Source: Sesamum alatum
Lineage: Eukaryota > Streptophyta > Magnoliopsida > Lamiales > Pedaliaceae
DNA: 64,000 nucleotides
Direction: 5' to 3'
Assembly: GCA_034509735.1 (NCBI GenBank)
Contig: JACGWO010000003.1
Coordinates: 14,694,001 to 14,758,000, forward strand
Position numbers and translations under genes: made by a program. Of the stretch, positions 47,905 to 60,120 are shown piece after piece. Under the pieces are notes generated by a model. It did not search any database. It had not been told where the DNA came from and saw nothing but the letters and a program-made list of their open reading frames with translations. Each line of letters begins with the position of its first letter. The first letter of the stretch is position 1.

Positions 47905-48471
47905 AAGTCCAACAAGGGTATGCAAGTCCCACAACGAGATAGACAACTCCCCGAAGGATGTCAAAAGAGTGTTATTTCATGGATACCATGCTTCGAAGAA
48001 CGCCTTGAGGATGTCGGAATTGCGATGGTAAGTAAACAATGAGGCATACACAGCATCATATACTTAAGCCGCAACTAACTTGTACTCGCACCGACTAAGT
48101 ACATCTTTGGTCCACTCGGAAAATCTCTTGATGTAGCAAAACTCACCGGCAAATTGAATAGTGTCGCCCCACTTGGCTTTCCCTTCAATGATGCAGCGGC
48201 CTAACATCTGTAGAAGACTTAGTTCGTCAGAACGACGATTATGAGTCGCTTACAAAGACCACACCTTGGAAGTCTTGCTCAGTGGAACTTCTCGAAACCA
48301 TTGCTCCATATGAAGTGGATTCGTAAATCTCGATCATTGCTTCGCATATCGACCGATGAGAGGAATGTGAGTTCTCAAAGTTGTCCTTTTATCTACGGGT
48401 TGAGTTTCATCATCAAGAATAACCAAGTTTTGTTGCCCCGAGGAAAAAGACTCATCTTTGAAGTAAACCAT
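47905..48471 (-). pseudogene. Plant mobile domain (PMD, aminotransferase-like) gene fragment
   Basis: An ATG at 48471 on the minus strand opens a frame that can be followed to about 47905. It shows features of the PMD family: SSGQQNLVILDDET, LRTHIPLIGRYA, GEFCYIKRFSEWTKDVL, HRNSDILKAFFEAW and SISLWDLHTLVGL. The frame is constant but has at least four stop codons, so it is a pseudogene. The domain is cut off just after the SLWDLHTL segment where the gypsy integrase ends. PMD proteins occur both as host genes (MAIL1/MAIN type) and inside transposons; which applies here is not clear, but a transposon-borne copy is more likely given the context. Confidence 0.65.
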
Positions 48472-51082
48472 GTTGCAACATGTTAAAGCAAAAAAGAAAT
48501 TAAATGAGTTAGTAAAAAAAACTCAAATAAATCATGGAAATAATAGCTTAATCACTCAAATCAGCTCAAGTGAAGAATTCAATTGATTCAACCAAAAATG
48601 CGACCACAGTCAATCATAATTATTGAATTGCTACACCACTACAAAAGAAACAATCTATTCAAACTTCCTTGCACAAGAAATAACTTCCTTTGGGCTAGGC
48701 CCAAATAATCTTGAATAAAACTTTGAAGTTTGAATAAAACACATTGTGACAAAACTTTGTGTGTAATTTGGGGGGTTCTACGGTCAACTTTTGTTTGGGT
48801 CAACTGGGATAAAATTTGTGCATGGATATAGGCGTCTAATGCAAATCATCCAAAAAGAAGAAAAAAAAAATTATCTTCTGTACAAAGGACTTGTATTGTT
48901 GATGGACTCGAAGCCTCACCAACTCGAAAGGATCGCGGGATTTCGAGGCAAGAAGGCTGAAGGAGCCAACAAAATCTGGGTTCGAAGGAATTGAATCGTC
49001 GGAAAGTAAGCTAAAAATTTTAAAGGGAGCAACAAAAATCTGATACTACAAGTTGAGAAACATCACCGTAATGAGTCGATCAAAATTCGGAGAGAAAAAT
49101 TTGAGTTGAAAGCTTCTCACAGGCTGAAAAATCTGCGAAAATTTAAATGGAGCATTACTACAAACAGGTTATATGCATAAATTAGAAGCTAAGAAAAGAA
49201 TTGATTTTAGTTGGAAGCCTACCTTGAGAATGCAGAAGAGTTACGTTCTGCAATGGCAGAATCAAATTCTTTAGATAGCAATGCTTCTAGAAGTTTAAAT
49301 TCAATCGAATTTGGTGGCTTGTAGAAGTTTGATTAAATTAGAAGACTACTGTGACAAGTGTTTTTTTCTTTCCAATTGATTCGAACTCGCAAAATTTCAA
49401 TTGTGGTTGGATTAATAAACAGGAAAAAGTGGAATCAAACTCTGTCATGGAGGCTGAGGTCTATGGGTCTTCATCACCGGGGTGAACAAAACTGGTCTAG
49501 CAAAGACGCTACAAAGGGTAGAGACCAAAGTGAAGAAGACAACTTTGGCTAGGATCCAGTGTCCCTTGGTCCACAAACACCAAATTTTGAGAGCCAGTTT
49601 ACACTTGGGCTTATACTCAATGCAAATGAAAGTTTGTGAATTTGCAAGCCCAACTTGATTTTTGGCCCACTACGTAGAAATAAATGTGGTCCAAAAACTC
49701 CCAAGTCCATGAGAAATTCAAGATGGCACGCCCTACTCAAATTTGATTTATATTCTCATTCCCTTCAAAATTACATTTTCAAGTACATATTTGTGAACGA
49801 GTCTTGATGGGGCATTTGTAGACAAATTAATTTTGCACCCAATCAAATGACGACAAGTAAAAAAGATATATTATTTATTAATTGTATTCCCTTTTCTATT
49901 TATATTTTAGAATTTACTAAAATAATTCCAAGTGTAAATAGTTAATTTAGTTGATATTTAATATATATTTCATCATCAAATGAACGACCGACAAATGTCA
50001 AGCTGAAGTGTTTCAGCCAATCAAGTCAAGACAATTATTTTTTTATGTTTATCTCTTTGAAAATACAAATAGTAAAGAGATAATATCAAAATTGACCAAT
50101 CATGTCTTCCCAAATATTTAATGTATTTATCTCTTTAAATTAAAATAAAGATATAATATAAAATGGTGTTCAAGTTCACCACAACTCTACCTTTTTGACA
50201 ATTGTACAAAGAAGTCTTTGAAACTCATTCAAGACACACAATAGAAGACATAAGTAAGAAAGCATTCAAGAAGTCTCCAAATCCTCTCAAGCGCAAATCA
50301 AGGAAGATCCACGGCGTTCAAGGTAAGAATCAAGGCGTTCATAGCGGAAATCACCCAAAGTTAACTTTTGATTCAAGAAGAAGCCGGAAGACCCTAGAAC
50401 TAACATTACCAAAAAATAAATTCACTTTGGCGGAAGATCAAAACTTTGAATCCATCAAGAATTATTCAAATTCAAGTCAAATATTGCAAGTTTATAGCAT
50501 TTAAACCGGAAATAAGTCAACGACCCCCAAAATTAACGTTATTTGAAGATCGAAGTCAACATCAAAGGAGATGAAATGTCAAATTTCACCTACGAAGTTG
50601 CCAAAATCAAATATCACGTCCTTGAAGTAAAAAATCAGAGGTTCCAAATAAAAATTTTACACTCACAAATATTCGATCGATTCAATAAATTCATTTATAA
50701 TATTTTCTCATTTCAATAAATTATGGAACACAAAAATTTATTTATAATTCTAAAATTGGAAAAATTTAATACATTTAATTCCATACCAAATTTTCATAAA
50801 TAAGAAAGACAACAAGGACTCGTGCATTGGTTAACTATTTGATGAGATGAAATACTGTTCAAACTAAATGAGCAAAGAAAGAAGTAATGTAAGCTCTCCA
50901 AAGCCTTCGACTAGCTTAGTACGTTATCCAAATATTTTGCACAGGCATTTGGGCCTTGGTTGGGGTTTATTTTTAGGCCCAAGAAAGACTTGAGCAACAA
51001 ATTATCAAAGGATATAAAATATGGATATTGTTATGATCCGTTAAGACTCTAGTTCAATTGTCTGTTACGGACATCTATTTTT
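48472..51082. other. No gene seen; possible LTR start near 49807
   Basis: Short frames such as 50202-50504 are lysine/serine-rich with no domain. TGATGGGGCATTTGTAGACA at 49807 resembles the start of a plant LTR, but no matching end, primer site or second copy was found. Confidence 0.4.
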
Positions 51083-51368
51083 GGGAAAATTTCACTTTTA
51101 ATCTCTTACTATAGAGGATGTTGTACTTTGATACCATAATTTATGTGTTTAACATATTTTGTTCTATAGAATCAAAGTTATAGCAGTATTGGTTCCATAA
51201 AATTATAAATTATGGCACATTTAGTCTCATAAGATAAAAAATTATTAACAATTTTTGTTCGAAATGCTACAATATTTTGGCCTATGAGACTAAAAGTACT
51301 AAGCTCGTAAATTATGGGACCAAAAATACAACGCACTCTGTTATGTGGGACCAAATGTGCAATTTCCC
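51083..51368. mobile_element. TIR element, 286 bp
   Basis: Imperfect inverted ends pair over about 34 nt: GGGAAAATTTCAC at the left and the inverse of GTGCAATTTCCC at the right. The interior is non-coding, with repeated phrases about ATTATGG..CCAAA. Superfamily unassigned. Confidence 0.55.
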
Positions 51369-51558
51369 TTTTGTTCTCGAATACTATAGAAACCTAGCAG
51401 GCAAATACCATATTAATTAGGCGTGTGCACATGGACAATTATTTCTTAATATGGCATTTCAGTCCATTTACCAAAAATATGGCATTTCAGTCCATTTAAA
51501 TATACTGTTCGGATATTTTGAGTATTGTATATTCAATTGTTTTTTTGAAAAAGAAAAA

Positions 51559-51830
51559 GGGATAATTATATTTACACTTCCTTATTTATTGTTTGTTTAA
51601 AAAAATTATCCATATTTTTTGTCTAATTACAGAAACCACTTTTGATGGCATAAAAGAATGAGTAATTTGTGTAATAATGTTGTCATTTAGAGAGTTGTAT
51701 GTGTACTTTTCTAAAAAAGTATGAATGATTTATATAAATGATATTGATATTTCTCGTGGGTGTATGTGTAAATTATCTACAAAAACATAGATAATTTGTC
51801 TAAATAAGAAATTTCTTAACTCTCATAATA
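51559..51830. mobile_element. Short dispersed TIR element, copy 1
   Basis: About 270 bp, starting GGGATAATTATATTTACAC and ending ATAATAATTAC. It is collinear with 58708-58980, including the internal phrases TTTGTGTAAT and TGTGTAAATT. No coding capacity. Confidence 0.55.
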
Positions 51831-52565
51831 ATTACTTAAGTTGGCATAATGTGACTAAATTGCCCTCAAATACATATTTCTTCTATAAAAATAACCGTAC
51901 TTTATCCGATTGGCTTTATCAATATTTTGTTTGTTTATACGTAAATTTATAGTTAATTCATTCTATTGGTTTTGAATTTTAATTAGTTATTCATTATGTA
52001 ACATCCATCAATTGTTATACACAATTGTGTGATCAATCGGTTGGTATTAGGGTCAATGAGGCCTAGTTCAATTGGTGAAATTGGGTTCCCATGATCCTAG
52101 AGGTCGTGGTTCGAATTTCTTGCTTGGAATGATTTGTTTCTACTGTATAGTAGGTTTATTTGTTGCTTTAATAGCAAGATGTTAGTTTATGTGATATTAT
52201 CGATATGATTGTTGTATTTGTCTCTGTCCAATATTGATACTGACAGGACTGATTGTAATCATTTTATTTCAATTAATAAAATTCATCGCTTCCAATTCAA
52301 AAAAAAATGGTAGGTATTAGGGAAATTTAATTTATTGATAAAAAAAAGAGAATATATAAGTTGAAATTTGAATATATTAAAACTTGAAAGGATTAAATTA
52401 AAACTTTATAAAATTTTTAAGGGTTAGATTATATAAATTTACAAATTAAGGATCAAATTGTAATTTTAACAAAATTTGTCAAAATTCCAAAAAAAAAAGG
52501 AAAAATTAACATATTAGTTATGATACTTGCACGTAGCCTTGAAGCCAACATCATGGTTTCTTGCA
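51831..52565. other. AT-rich intergenic, no gene seen
   Basis: Contains generic dispersed-repeat phrases (around 52060-52290 and 52380-52480) but no reading frame with support. Confidence 0.5.
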
Positions 52566-53046
52566 ATGTGACACCCCGCATACACATGACACAGTATTAT
52601 ATTTTATATCTATAACTATATATAAGTTTCTCCAATTTAGTTACAACATACACACACAATTCAGCAATTAGAATTTGGTGAAAAGCTTTCCGTTACGCAT
52701 TCGATATAGGTAAACATTTCATTCTTTAATCATTAACTGATATATGTGTACCGTTTATTTAGTCAGTTTATTAAATGCAATTTTTTTTATCCGATTTAAT
52801 GTTTAATTTGGAAAATTTTATGAATTTGATTTTTATGAATTAGAAATTGGTTAAATATCTCATTTGATTTAAGAATGTGATGGTGTGTGATTTGAAAGGT
52901 TGTTGATCTAAGCACAATAACTCGAAAACGACGTCGCAAGGCAATTAATGTCAGAACTTCTTCAAATAGTAGATTTCTTGAAATGGAAAATCATGTCCTT
53001 TACAAAGGATTTTCACCCTCTATTTATAGTAAATGAGATGGGGTAA

Positions 53047-53388
53047 AAATACTACGTTATCCCTCAACCGCCTCTAATCTAACAGCTGAAATTTAATCTG
53101 CAGGGGTACCTTGGTAATTTGGCACCACCCACTAACCACTATCTATAACTTCCTCCAATGGCATTTCTCTAAATTCGTTTACATTTGAGGGTATTTTGTT
53201 AATTTGCCTAGTTTAAAAGAAATACTACGTTATCCCTCAACCACCTCTAATTTAACGGCTGAAATTTAATCTGCGGGGGCACTTTGGTAATTGGCATCAC
53301 CCCACGAACCACTATCTATAACTTCCTTCAATGGCATTTCGTAAATTCATTTACATTTGAGGATATGTTGGTAATTTGCCTAGTCTAA
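53047..53388. repeat. Tandem duplication, 174-bp unit, two copies
   Basis: Units 53047-53220 and 53221-53388 both start AAATACTACGTTATCCCTCA and differ by scattered substitutions and small indels. Confidence 0.9.
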
Positions 53389-53979
53389 TTATTTCCTAGC
53401 ACTATCAGATTAAATTACTTGGTTTATTAGACTTAATAATTATTAAAATTAATTTTTTCAATTTCATCGGGTTTATTAATCAAATACTTAATTATATGTA
53501 CTGAATTAAATTAATTACTATAATAGCGAAGAATTGACGGAAATTAATAAAAATATTAAAAAAAATTATTGAGAAATATTATATTTGTTAAAAAGGTTTA
53601 TGAGATGTTAGGGATAAGTTAATTCAGGGATGTTATTAAAAAAAAAAAGGTAACTATAAAAATATGAGGGTTTTGATAAAATAAATTTCTATGAGTAAAT
53701 TGATAAATAAGATATATACCTAGAAAGCCTTGAATGTTTGGTTATTTAGAAGGAAATGGAATGGAGATTTGAATTTCAATCTAAAGGAAATATTAAAAAA
53801 ATGGTGGAAAATATATAAATCTTATTTAATATTTTTATTTAGAATTTACAATATTCTCGATATATTAATTATAGATATTATAACCTATTATAGGATGCAA
53901 AGACAAAGTAAATGGTTGATCAGCTCATTTTACTAACGTAATCATTTGAGATTCGAGGTTAGTATGTTAATCGAATTTA

Positions 53980-54030
53980 TATATACATATATATATATAT
54001 GTGTGTGTGTGTGTATGTGTGTGTGTGTTG
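53980..54030. repeat. TA/TG microsatellite
   Basis: (TA)n followed by (TG)n interrupted once. Confidence 0.9.
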
Positions 54031-55094
54031 TATACTTGATTGTGAATTGATGGTGATTTGCCTGGATTATCCTGTTATCCTGTGAAGTGTCGTTATGTGC
54101 TAATATGTGGTTTTGGTGTAAGAAAGATGGGGAAACGATTGTGTGATATTATATATGATTGTTGAATAAAATTTCAATGACGAGTTATTGATGGTGAACT
54201 AATTGTTGAATGCAAATGAATTGTGAGATTATTGACGGGAATATTATGAATTGAGGTAAAGAGATGGCTTACCTAATTGGGGGCATACTGCAATGGCATA
54301 TGACGATATGATTAATGACGAGCTGTATGTTGTCATTGATCAATGGAGATGTTGTGACATATCATACGAGTTGTGTGTTGTTTGATATGATTGATAATGA
54401 GATATTATATGAGCTGTGTGTTGTGTGGTATCATTGATGATAGGGTATCATACGAGTTGGGTGTTGTATGATATCGAGAAAACAAGAATGAGATACTGTG
54501 ATGGAGGTGATGATAGCCGGCGAAGACCATTGAGTGATGTACTCCAGGTTTGGTAAGCAGGGCTCTAAGAGAATAAACAGTAATTTTGAGTATATTATAT
54601 TTTGTATCAATCTATGATTATTGGTATGGGTTATTTTGTGATTCTGTGTTAATTGCGTGATGGATGATTGTTGGTTAGTGTCATTGTATGGAATTTCTCC
54701 TAGTGCGCATACATATGTATATATATAAATTAATTAGTTATACTTATTGAGCAGGCAGCTCATTTCTTGCCACGCATTTTTCAGGAAATACATCACAATG
54801 ACTCGTCGAGTTGGATCATAAGCCGAACATTAGTATAACTAAGTGGGTCAGCAGTGATATTTTGAGTTGGGAGCTTTAGCTACATAATTACATAAATACT
54901 AGATTTTAAGTGAACTTGTACTTTATGTTTCGTAACACCCAAAACTTTACTTTTCAAGTTATATAATAACGCCTGACATTGATTAAGACACATATTATAT
55001 TGATAAAAATAGAGTGTCATATTGGTTTTTATGAAAATTTCTTGTAAAACATGTTTAATTATGAAGGAAGTATTACAATTACTGGTATTAGAGT

Positions 55095-55411
55095 GTAGTG
55101 TTGTAGGAGGTGGTACACATTTTCTTTCTTCTATTTCATTTAATTAAAGAAATATGATCGAAATTTGAGTAATATGCATTAAGTGTGCTCCGATCACTAA
55201 TATTATTTATTAAAAGGAAGACCCCTAAAATAACCACTTTCATTGAAAAAATATATCAGACTAAAATACCCTCAAATACATTTATTAAGTTTCTCTACTT
55301 AACCAATTGACTTTGTAATAAAAAATTTATTTACGCACATTTAGAGTTTGTTCATTTCATCAATTCTGATAAGCTATTCAAATTTTCTTACTCTTTCATT
55401 TAATTACATAA
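55095..55411. other. Intergenic, no gene seen
   Basis: AT-rich sequence after the decayed primer site, with no recognisable pol or gag. Confidence 0.5.
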
Positions 55412-56353
55412 AGAGATAATTACATCAGCTTCCCCTAAAGTTTAATATAATTACGTAGATCTATTGTGGTATGATAAATTACATTTAATGCTTTTGGTAT
55501 TTGTTTTTGTCTAATAAATAGATCCATCTGTTAGTCAAAATTCATGAATTTGTTGATATCAACGAAAATATTGATTGAAAATTCATATTTACCCTCGATT
55601 GATTTATTATAACTTATGTATGCCGAACAAATCTTATTTGACTAGACTAACCATAAATACCCTCACACGATAATGCACATGAGGAGGTATATCTTCACCC
55701 TTATAATGGTAGTTTAGTCATAAAAAATTGGGTAAATTACAGCTACCTCCCCGTTGGCATAATTACAAATACCCCCTTGTTGTTTGAAAAATTACCAATA
55801 CCCCCTGAGATTTGTAATCGTCTAACAAATAACACATTTTCATCCATTATTATGGTTGAACTGACCAAAATGCGCTTATGAAAACTAAATTATTCTTAAA
55901 AATTTTGAATTTTTTTGGACTACAATGAGTAGGGAGAGGTTTCTTAAGTTTTTTACACAAAAAAGCAATAATGCAATTTGCCTCAATTGATTTTTCTATA
56001 ATGTTAACTAAAATTCAAGGGCAAAATGGTCAATTTCAGGCCTTTGGTTAAAAATTACAAACTTTAAAAGGGTATTTGTAATTTTTTAAACAACGAATGG
56101 GTATTTGTAATTATGTCAAATCTCATAGAAAATGGTTGTAATTAACCCTAAAAAAAATTTGTTTGACCTATAATAAGTCAACTGGAGATAAATATGAATT
56201 TCCATTCAACTTTTTTACTGATATCATTAAATTATGTGGATTGTACCAACAAATGAATTTGTACGTTAAGAGTACTAGGTCTAATAATTTAAATCAAAGA
56301 GAATTGAAGTATAATTATATTAAATTTTAGAAAAAAATAATATAATTATTCCT
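55412..56353. mobile_element. Foldback TIR element interrupted by another TIR element
   Basis: The left half (55412-55729) and right half (56150-56353) together match the uninterrupted element at 60121-60652 (shared phrases TTTGTTTTTGTCTAATAAATAGATC and ATAATAAGTCAA, separately placed). The halves are inverted repeats of each other. The inserted element is 55730-56149. Confidence 0.65.
55730..56149. mobile_element. TIR element, 420 bp, nested
   Basis: Starts GGGTAAATTAC and ends GTAATTAACCCT. Inverted arms of about 75 bp include TAATTACAAATACCC on both sides. The ends resemble those of 32444-32948. Flanks are A-rich, so the target duplication (about 9 bp) cannot be called cleanly. Confidence 0.7.
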
Positions 56354-57963
56354 TAAATAAATATAACAAAAAATTAAAATATGCACATACAGCGAATATC
56401 CTTCGACTGACAGGTGGCCTTAATTAATGCATGCAATGAAATTGATAATTGAGTTCATGTTAAGTCACTTGTCATTCGTTCTTTGGAAAAAACTAGAAAA
56501 ATTACTTACGTGTCTCTCACTTTATTTCCTTTTCTTCACTTTCGGCACTGTCTTGTCATTGATTTAATACAAATAATAATTATTGTAGTTTAGTGGAATA
56601 GTAAAGTAGAATTGATGTGCACTATATATTCCAAATTACCTAACAAATTACAATTAACTCATAATTAATCATACAATTAAGTCGGGTTTAAGTGGTTTGT
56701 CCTATTTCAGACACTTTATATTGTCTTTTCAATGAAGCCCACCTCGTATCTTAATCCACTCAATGGATTTCAATTATTGAAAAACTACAAAAAGGATAAG
56801 ATTTTGCTGAGAGAAAGCTTAATTTAATCAGACAAGATTGTATTAATTAATTATCCTAATTATATCAGTCACTCATTATTATAAGGACATATTATTATGA
56901 AAGATTTTTAAAATGGAACAGTGATTGGAGTGTGGAGTCTGACGTGATATAATTATACGCCTAGGTCTATTGAGTGTGGATTCAAGAAATTTTGAATTGT
57001 CCAAAGTAAATTTATACATGTCTTTTGTTGTAATTCAGGACACAAAATTTATTTTAGTAAATGTGATTTTGGGATATCGTAGATGTTGGAAAAGAATTTG
57101 GACCATGTAAGTTTTTGTTTCTTGCATTTGTTTGTTCTTTTATGATTTTGCACGTGTTTGGTAATTTGTTAAGCAATTTTTTAATAAATTATGAGTGTTT
57201 TTAAACATGATCTGTGACATAGAAAATTGTAGAGATAAAGTATAATAATCACAAAAATTTTGCGCTGTGTATATTCACACCGTATATAAATACAAATATT
57301 TTTTTTTAACATAAGAAAATATTTATTTATTTACTATTGCAACAAATGAAAAGTACATAAGTGTTTAACAGTTCTAGAATATTATAGGTATTTATCAATT
57401 ACCATCATACAAATTTGAGCAAAAAAAAAAAAAAAAAAGAACATTGTTGGTTAAACCAATAATTCTTAATTTAATTAATTTTTTATTTGATGGATAGTCC
57501 GAATTTTAAAACATTGAAGCACGCTGCACATATGACTTCCAAAGGGATAAGTGATTGTGACAAAACGCAAACGGTGGAGAATTAGGAGACGCAAAGTGTT
57601 TGAATGGGATATTGAAAACAACAACATGAAAATCAATCAAACAATAAGGTCTGAATTTTGCATTATATCATCTCTAATTATTGCCAACTACTGTTTCTTC
57701 TCTCATCAACTTCTCAATTATTGGCCTTAAATGTTGTGACTAATATTGATCAACAACAGAAATTTGACCAATGATCCTTACCTGATTGGTGAGATTTTGG
57801 TTGTGAGTTCGGGTCTGAGTTTTATGGATGTAGGTATTATTCTACTTTTAATAGTAGTATGTTATTTTTTTATTTATTTTGTATTTGTTGGTTGATTTAG
57901 AATTATGGATATTTTATTAAAAAAAAATTATGTTTATCTACCACGTTATGTCTTTTTGTTGTG

Positions 57964-57996
<33 letters not shown>

Positions 57997-58192
57997 GATG
58001 GATAGGGTTGAATCTCTATATATCTATGCGACCAATTAAGTGCTCGCTTCAATCTTGTAATTGAACAAGTCAAACCTACATTTCGAGTGTACACACGATT
58101 TTTTCGTCTGGCCCATTCTTTCCGGAATCGCTATTTGGAATAAATTTTACCTAAATTTGGGTTTGATAAAATCTACAAGTTGTACAGCTTCT
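56354..58192. other. AT-rich intergenic with (TA)n microsatellite
   Basis: No gene seen. (TA)n lies at about 57965-57991 and an A run at 57421-57438. Confidence 0.55.
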
Positions 58193-58548
58193 AGAGGATG
58201 TTTGGCTAAACGATACTTAAAAGATTTATGAGATGTTTTTAGAGTTTATAAGATATTAAATCTTAGTTCAAAAATAATTTCATGAAGTGTTTTGATAAAA
58301 TAAGATTATAGAACGATAAGATGTTAGTTTTTGTAATTAATTTGGAGGAATTTGTTAAGATCTTAGAAATAAGTTGACAACTCAATACCTTCTTTTAAAC
58401 AACTTATAAGTTTCTAACATCTTATTTTTAGAACTTATAAGATCTTTTTCTAAAAGATTTACTAAACACTTTTGTAGCAACTTATGAGCTTTTCAAACAT
58501 TTTATAAGATGTTATAAAGAGCTTATAAGCTCACCTCAAACACCCTCT
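58193..58548. mobile_element. hAT-like MITE, 356 bp
   Basis: The ends AGAGGATGTTTGG and the inverse of CAAACACCCTCT form a TIR of the kind seen in plant hAT MITEs. The interior is rich in CTTATAAG / TTATAAGATGTT phrases on both strands, making a long imperfect foldback. No clear 8-bp target duplication was found. Confidence 0.65.
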
Positions 58549-58707
58549 TAATCCCACCGTAATTATGTTTTGTCTAATTAATTATTATACTCATTAAATT
58601 CTATCAAAACCAGTTGACATGAGGTTAGTTTTAAAATCCGCAGTTATATAATCAATTATTGAAATTACGAATTCAAACACCATTATCATTTTTCCTTAAA
58701 ACCAATT

Positions 58708-58980
58708 AGGAATAATTACATTTACACCCCTGGTCTAAGATCTATTTACACAAATCGCCTTTATCTTTTGCATAAATACAAAAATTATCTCTAAAGGCAA
58801 AAAACATAAATAGTTTGTGTAATGATGTGACATTTTCGCGGATATGTACGTGTAAATTTTCAAAAAATATGAATAATTTGTTTAAATGATGTTAACGTTT
58901 TTAATGAATATATATGTAATTATCCAAAATATAGAAATGAATTGTATAAAAAATATCTAACGATGTGTAAATGTAATTAT
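58708..58980. mobile_element. Short dispersed TIR element, copy 2
   Basis: The left end AATAATTACATTTACACC and the inverse of the right end (ATAATTACATTTACACATC) match closely, giving a TIR of about 18 bp. Collinear with 51559-51830. Confidence 0.65.
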
Positions 58981-59317
58981 GTTGATCAATTATTTCAAAA
59001 CCAGTATCTCCTCAAATCCAAGGGAAAGAAAAAACCACATATACAAAATGTGAAGTTGCTGAAACTCTTGCAAAAGAAAATTGCAATTTTTTTACATCAA
59101 AAGGTAAAAAAAAGTTTAGAACAAACAAAAGCTAAAAGGAAGTTGGAATTTTTACATGAGAAATGGCTCCACACCAAACTCCAAATCACAAAACATTCAT
59201 CCAAATTTTGGGACCCACTCTCAAGCCCAGCCCTATTTTCCACCACTAAAATTAAATCAAAAAAGAAAATTTCACAGAGAGTACAGCAAAGAATTTAGGC
59301 TAAAATAATAGGGGGTT

Positions 59318-59725
59318 ATGGACGTAGCCCACCACCACCAAACACATTTTACAGTCCGGTGGCAACCACCGTGCTCCGCCGCCGGCCGGCCAAGAATCCC
59401 TCCAAGATCCACCACTTCTTCTCATTTTCACTCCAACCCCATCTTTCTATTCTTCTCAAAAGTGAAAGCTGCTATGTATTACTTTACTTTGTTTTTTTTA
59501 ATTTTTTTGGATGGTTTTTGTCGTTCCAAGTTCATACACCTTTACCTGCGTGGAAGACAAATGCAAGAATTAGGACAACATGGTTGTGGAACAGTGAACA
59601 CAAAATATTCAGACATGCTAAAAAAATGTAAGGACAGGTGCTTTAATCATTGGCAGTTGGGGTTTCATACTTGTAAGAATTATATTTACTGTTTTTTCCT
59701 TTCACTGTTTTTCCACTTGCGGTAG
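59318..59725 (+). other. Unrecognised open frame region, possible exon, weak
   Basis: Two overlapping frames (59318-59725 and 59359-59631) cover a locally GC-richer patch (59330-59410). The frame from 59359 begins with an Arg/Ser/Phe-rich stretch (MATTVLRRRPAKNPSKIHHF) that would suit an organelle-targeting peptide. Neither frame contains a known domain, and no downstream exons are recognised. It may be the first exon of an unidentified gene, or chance. Confidence 0.2.
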
Positions 59726-60120
59726 AGTTGCAAAACCAATGAAGTTTGGTATGAATTCTTAACTTTCTCTTCTTTTCTCACAACAAAGAACATCTTTTGA
59801 CTCCCATTTCCTTCTCAATCATAGTATGCTCAGAGGAAATGTCAAAAGTTTGTTTGAGTGCTAATGAGAAGGACTAGTGGCCTTTGTCAATCCCCATGTT
59901 GCATAAAATCAAATTATGTATGTGAATCAAACTCGGTCACACCAAACAAAGTATTGTTGTGTTTAAACTCTACACCAATCACATGATAAATATAATTATA
60001 CTTATTGTATAATTGATCAATCTCTTTAAATTGTACATCAATCATACGATAAGTGTGCAAGTCTAAGGTAGCAATTCAGATAAAGATTGCAAAAACTTAT
60101 GTGTACGTGCATTAAATGTT
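59726..60120. other. Intergenic, no gene seen
   Basis: AT-rich. A short imperfect repetition of CAATCA..CATGATAA phrases occurs near 59970-60050. Confidence 0.5.

Larger units (their letters stand above)
52566..55077 (+). repeat. Second gypsy-type LTR with decayed primer site
   Basis: A candidate left end TGTGACACCCCG is at 52566. The right end is at about 55077 and is followed by TGGTATTAGAGT (55083-55094), a decayed Met-tRNA primer site. The segment 54507-54960 is homologous to 44050-44500 of the first gypsy LTR. No pol follows, so only the LTR and a few internal bases survive. A tandem duplication (53047-53388) and a TA/TG microsatellite (53980-54030) lie inside it. The left boundary is uncertain. 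Confidence 0.55.

Noticed and set aside
50202..50504. 100-codon Lys/Ser-rich frame
   Set aside because: Low-complexity, no domain, in a stretch that resembles non-coding LTR or leader sequence.
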